Shown here in pieces: positions 60,660 to 64,000 of a stretch of 64,000 nucleotides of DNA; the first letter of the stretch is position 1, and every line of letters begins with the position of its first letter. A program made the position numbers and the translations under genes. The stretch covers positions 114,103,124 through 114,167,123 of the forward strand of contig OX638371.1 of the NCBI GenBank assembly GCA_951812925.1, given 5' to 3'. This stretch comes from Calliopum simillimum. Lineage: Eukaryota; Arthropoda; Insecta; Diptera; Lauxaniidae. The notes beneath the pieces are model-generated. The model made no database searches and was not told where the DNA came from. It saw only the letters and a list, made by a program, of their open reading frames with translations.

Positions 60660-61063
60660 TTTTTCTTTTCTAATATATGTATTTATATTATAAAAAATTT
60701 GTTAATTTTTTAAATATTAAAAATATATGCGATTGAAATGACACGTTCAAAGGAGAAAAGTAAAGTTCGGTCAGTTTTTTTTTCAAGTTTTCTCCTTTTT
60801 TTGTGTTTTGACACAAAAGTTACGGTAAGTTTCATTTAAATTTTTTTTTTTAATTTCCTTTTCCTGTTGTCAAAGTTGTTGTCATAATGCCAGTTCACAA
60901 TATCACATAATTGTAAAAGATTTGAATTGTGAATTGTATTAAAACATTGTCTTCTTCTTCTTGATTGTGCATTGTGAATTATATTAAAACAGCTGTCAAT
61001 TTTTACACGTCAACTTTTTAGCAAAATTGATTTCTTAATTTCATACACAAATTTTTATTAAAA
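60660..61063. promoter_or_regulatory. Shared divergent promoter region of CCDC13-like gene and zetaCOP
   Basis: The two start codons are 404 bp apart and point away from each other, so both 5' UTRs and core promoters must fit here. The stretch is T-rich and contains a degenerate direct repeat (TTGTGAATTGTATTAAAACA near 60927 and TTGTGAATTATATTAAAACA near 60971). I see no convincing TATA box or initiator. Bidirectional use is inferred from geometry only. Confidence 0.5.
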
Positions 61064-63498
61064 ATGGACAGATTTATGCTGGTAAGTATTAAACTTTTGA
61101 CCATTTTTTCACGAGGTATCATTTAACCTTTGCCTGTTGTTTTAGGAACCAACACTTAACATTATCAAGGGGATGTGCATCATGGACAATGATGGTAACC
61201 GCATTTTGGCCAAATACTATGACAAAAATGTCTTACCCTCTGTGAAGGAACAGAAAACCTTTGAGAAGAATCTCTTTAATAAAACACATCGTTCCAACAC
61301 AGAAATTATAATGCTTGACGGGCTGACCTGTGTTTATAAGAGTAATGTTGATTTGTTCTTCTATGTGATGGGCAGCACCTACGAAAATGAATTGATATTG
61401 TTGTCAGTGCTTAATTGTTTGTATGATTCCATCAGTCTGATACTTAAAAAGAATGTGGAGAAGCGTTTGGTGCTGGATAATTTGGAGATAATAATGTTGG
61501 CGTTTGATGAGATTTGCGATGGCGGGTGAGTTGCACAAATAGTTGTTGGGTAAAGTTAGGATATATTGATGTCGGAAATTGAGGTTTTATCACCACAAAT
61601 TGCATGGATGGCAACGAGAAAGAATCTCCCGAACAATTCCTCTGCAACTGCCCTGCTCTAGCTAGAACCAGGCTTAAATCTCTAGGAAAACCCTTTTTCA
61701 ACGATTTGAGTGAACTCGCCGATATTGAAATCGGCCCCAGCTCAACTACATCAATAGAACAAAATGGATATAAGTATCCTTAACAGTTTCCTTTAAAGGA
61801 TATCTAATCCAGACCCTGACAACCCCTCCTACCAGCCAGCCCGATCATTTATGTGGTATTAAAACGGCACTAACAGTGCTACTTAGGCTTAGCATCGTTT
61901 TACTACGCCACCACTCTAATCTAATCCAATCTAGGAATATATTGCGTATTTGTTGTTCAATGTAATTAAATTTAAACATATGCAATTGCATTCATCGAGA
62001 TAACACCTTTTAAGGATTGCACTAAAATGAATACAGTTCCGACGACTAATGTTTTGGCTATACAACAGCGGTGGTATTTCTTAAAACAGCATAAATGGTA
62101 AGCAATTAGGTTCCTTGAAATCCAAAAATCATAAAAAATAATAAGTTCTTCGTGTTCTGTGGTACTAAACGGGTGTGCTATTCAAAACCATTCCCAAAAA
62201 GCATTACACAAAAACGAATGCTCAACGAAAAAAATCTTCACAGATTTCAGGTGTAATGAGTTCTACATGAATAATACAGCTTGTTACCGTTTATGGTGTT
62301 AAAGTATGTACACCACGTATATTGTTGTAACAATTTAATTAAACCCATTTTTTTTTTAAATTTATTACAAAACGTTTTTCTTTTAGAATAATACTCGATG
62401 CGGATCCAACGTCTGTGGTGAAACGTGTAGATTTACGCAACGATGATATTCCAATTGCAGAACAAACCGTAGCCCAGGTAACTAACACTTTAAATGGGCT
62501 CTTTTGGTAGTTTATCTTTCACAATCAATCTCTCTTTATACCTATTGCTTCAGTTTAAGATTTAACTATAAAAAATTTAAGAGATTTTGTTAAAATACCG
62601 CAAAACTGGCCACATTTCGAGATCGCTATAAAATTGAAAATTAAAATAAAGTTAATGATTTAATCTCGTTCGGGCACTAAAAGTACTTACAAATTTCGCT
62701 AGCTCATTTAAATTAAAAGTTCATCTGAAGCAAATATTAGACCAATTTTGTCTTGATATTTCTTGAAGTTTTCCACGAAGGTGTCCACAAAATTTTAGCA
62801 TTACGTGACTGGTCGGTTTTCCTTTTGTACGGTCTTATTAGATTTGAAAGGATTAAATCATTTGTAATTTACTATATCTAGCTCTCTTACAAGATTTGTA
62901 GGGTAATTTCTTTAAATAAAAACTAATTTTTTATATAATTTAGCAAAAAGTCATAATTTGTTCAGTTCACATTTCACATTTTCCAAAAAAAAAAGGTTTA
63001 ACTTAAAAGTGGCTCACTAGTTTTGCGGTTAATTTTTGTTTTACTTAAATTTAAAAATTATTTTGTGCTTAATTGAGTCAGAAAATTTTATTTAGTTAAC
63101 TTTATTTGTATAATTTTTAAGTTTTTTACTCAGTATTTTGTATTTTTAGTGAACTTAATTTGTATAATTTTTAAATTTTTTACTCAGTGTTTTGTATTTT
63201 AATTTCACAAGTTTTTAATTTTCTCATTTAGAAGTTACTTAAATTGTTAAGTTGGAAATTTTAATTAATTTATTTTATACTTTACCTCTTTCCTTTTCGA
63301 ATGCTGTAGTGGAAATTACTTTACACCAAATAGTTATGTGTTGCAAAATAATAATAAAAAAAAAAAAAAAATATATAAACTAATTGATATACATTTTAAA
63401 AGACTTAAAATTTATTTTAACATTCCCCTAAACATTTCGTACAATTTCAGGTTTTACAATCGGCACGTGAACAACTCAAATGGTCCATACTTAAGTGA
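61064..63498 (+). CDS. zetaCOP: Coatomer subunit zeta (COPI coat), four exons
   Basis: Exons are 61064-61081, 61146-61525, 62387-62477 and 63451-63498, all with GT..AG junctions and matching phases. They give 178 residues, the usual size of zeta-COP (177 in human COPZ1). The protein starts [15 protein letters not shown] and contains [48 protein letters not shown] and [11 protein letters not shown], typical of the small longin-fold chain of the COPI/AP adaptor family. Zeta-COP pairs with gamma-COP in the coat that returns vesicles from Golgi to ER. The first coding exon is only six codons. A polyadenylation signal AATAAA lies at 63685-63690. Intron 2 carries the 3' end of a non-LTR retrotransposon. 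Nothing looks damaged. Confidence 0.96.
61600..61935 (+). pseudogene. Jockey-like retrotransposon 3' end in zetaCOP intron 2
   Basis: The + strand reads [20 protein letters not shown], then [20 protein letters not shown], the C-terminal Cys/His-rich motif of non-LTR ORF2 proteins, and stops after NGYKYP. A tail ending CTCTAATCTAATCCAATCTA follows, like the simple 3' repeats of some Jockey-group elements. 5'-truncated. Confidence 0.6.
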
Positions 63499-64000
63499 AA
63501 ATTGTCTAAAAAGTTTTAGAATTGTGTATTAATATTATTAATGATGAAAATTAACTACCAAAACGCAATACATTCGATTTTTTCTATTAATTTAGTATAC
63601 ATATATTTTTATTTAACGTATCCACAACTACGTGTTTTCTGTTGAATTCAACAGGTTCTTTGCTTCAGAAAAGTAAATTACCTGAATAAAAATCAATATA
63701 ATAAAGTACATACATAAATATTTGATTAATATGTAATATTTGTGTATTTAATGTTCATAAAATTTCTCATTTGTTTTATTCTTATACGGACATTATGCGT
63801 TCTTTAAATTTTTATATGTAGTTCAGTCAATCAGTCGGTAAGTCAATAAAGTGCATTCTTTGGAACAATAACCCGAGCAATGCAATGTAATTTAAATGAC
63901 CCTCATTTTAAATAAGTGGAACACTCAGCAATTCAGAAAAATAATAATAAAAAGCAATCACTAGGGACTTCACACGTCATGTTAGCATAAAAGTTGTTTA
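63499..64000. other. zetaCOP 3' UTR and downstream DNA
   Basis: AATAAA at 63685-63690 is the likely polyadenylation signal; a second, ATAAAG-type, lies 12 bases on. Nothing recognised after it. Confidence 0.55.

Noticed and set aside
1..64000. CRISPR arrays, bacterial operons or prophage
   Set aside because: Spliced genes and fly transposons throughout; the tandem repeats seen have no unique-spacer structure.

Overview
This is AT-rich eukaryotic DNA, almost certainly from a higher fly (Diptera, Schizophora). The genes are intron-bearing with GT..AG junctions. One is a clear orthologue of Drosophila Lasp, including its glutamine-rich linker. The repeats include INE-1/DINE-like Helentron elements, mariner, Tc1, Harbinger, piggyBac-like and hAT-like elements and non-LTR retrotransposon ends. 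I cannot name the species.

Three host genes can be read. (1) Lasp (+ strand) covers at least 26017-47670. It has the second half of the LIM domain, two nebulin-repeat exons, two glutamine-rich exons and a C-terminal SH3 exon. The start-codon exon was not found and may lie upstream of the window or in the repeat-filled first 26 kb. (2) A coiled-coil gene (- strand, 60659-57143) has six exons that join in frame into about 644 codons and resembles vertebrate CCDC13, a centriolar-satellite protein. (3) zetaCOP (+ strand, 61064-63498) encodes the coatomer zeta subunit in four exons. Genes 2 and 3 start head to head, about 0.4 kb apart.

Most of the rest is mobile DNA, often nested. 1-26 kb: foldback elements built from a GGAAATAACGCC-type unit, a short insertion carrying a hammerhead ribozyme motif, a FB-like element with tandem-repeat arms, two mariners of one family in opposite orientation, a 5'-truncated RTE-type insertion, a Tc1 remnant and a third mariner beside a Helentron. 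26-48 kb (Lasp introns): two longer Helentron copies, a hAT-like MITE, a three-layer nest (mariner, then a palindromic element, then a TA-flanked MITE), an almost perfect 289-bp inverted repeat pair bracketing two Lasp exons, and a piggyBac-like element holding a foldback MITE. 48-57 kb: another foldback cluster, duplicated 3' ends of a non-LTR retrotransposon, and a full-length Harbinger transposon with both its genes.

The strongest candidate for something undescribed is the 365-bp insertion at 5345-5709. It has a 13-bp target duplication, a 56-bp inverted repeat and a complete type I hammerhead core at the tip of the predicted hairpin.
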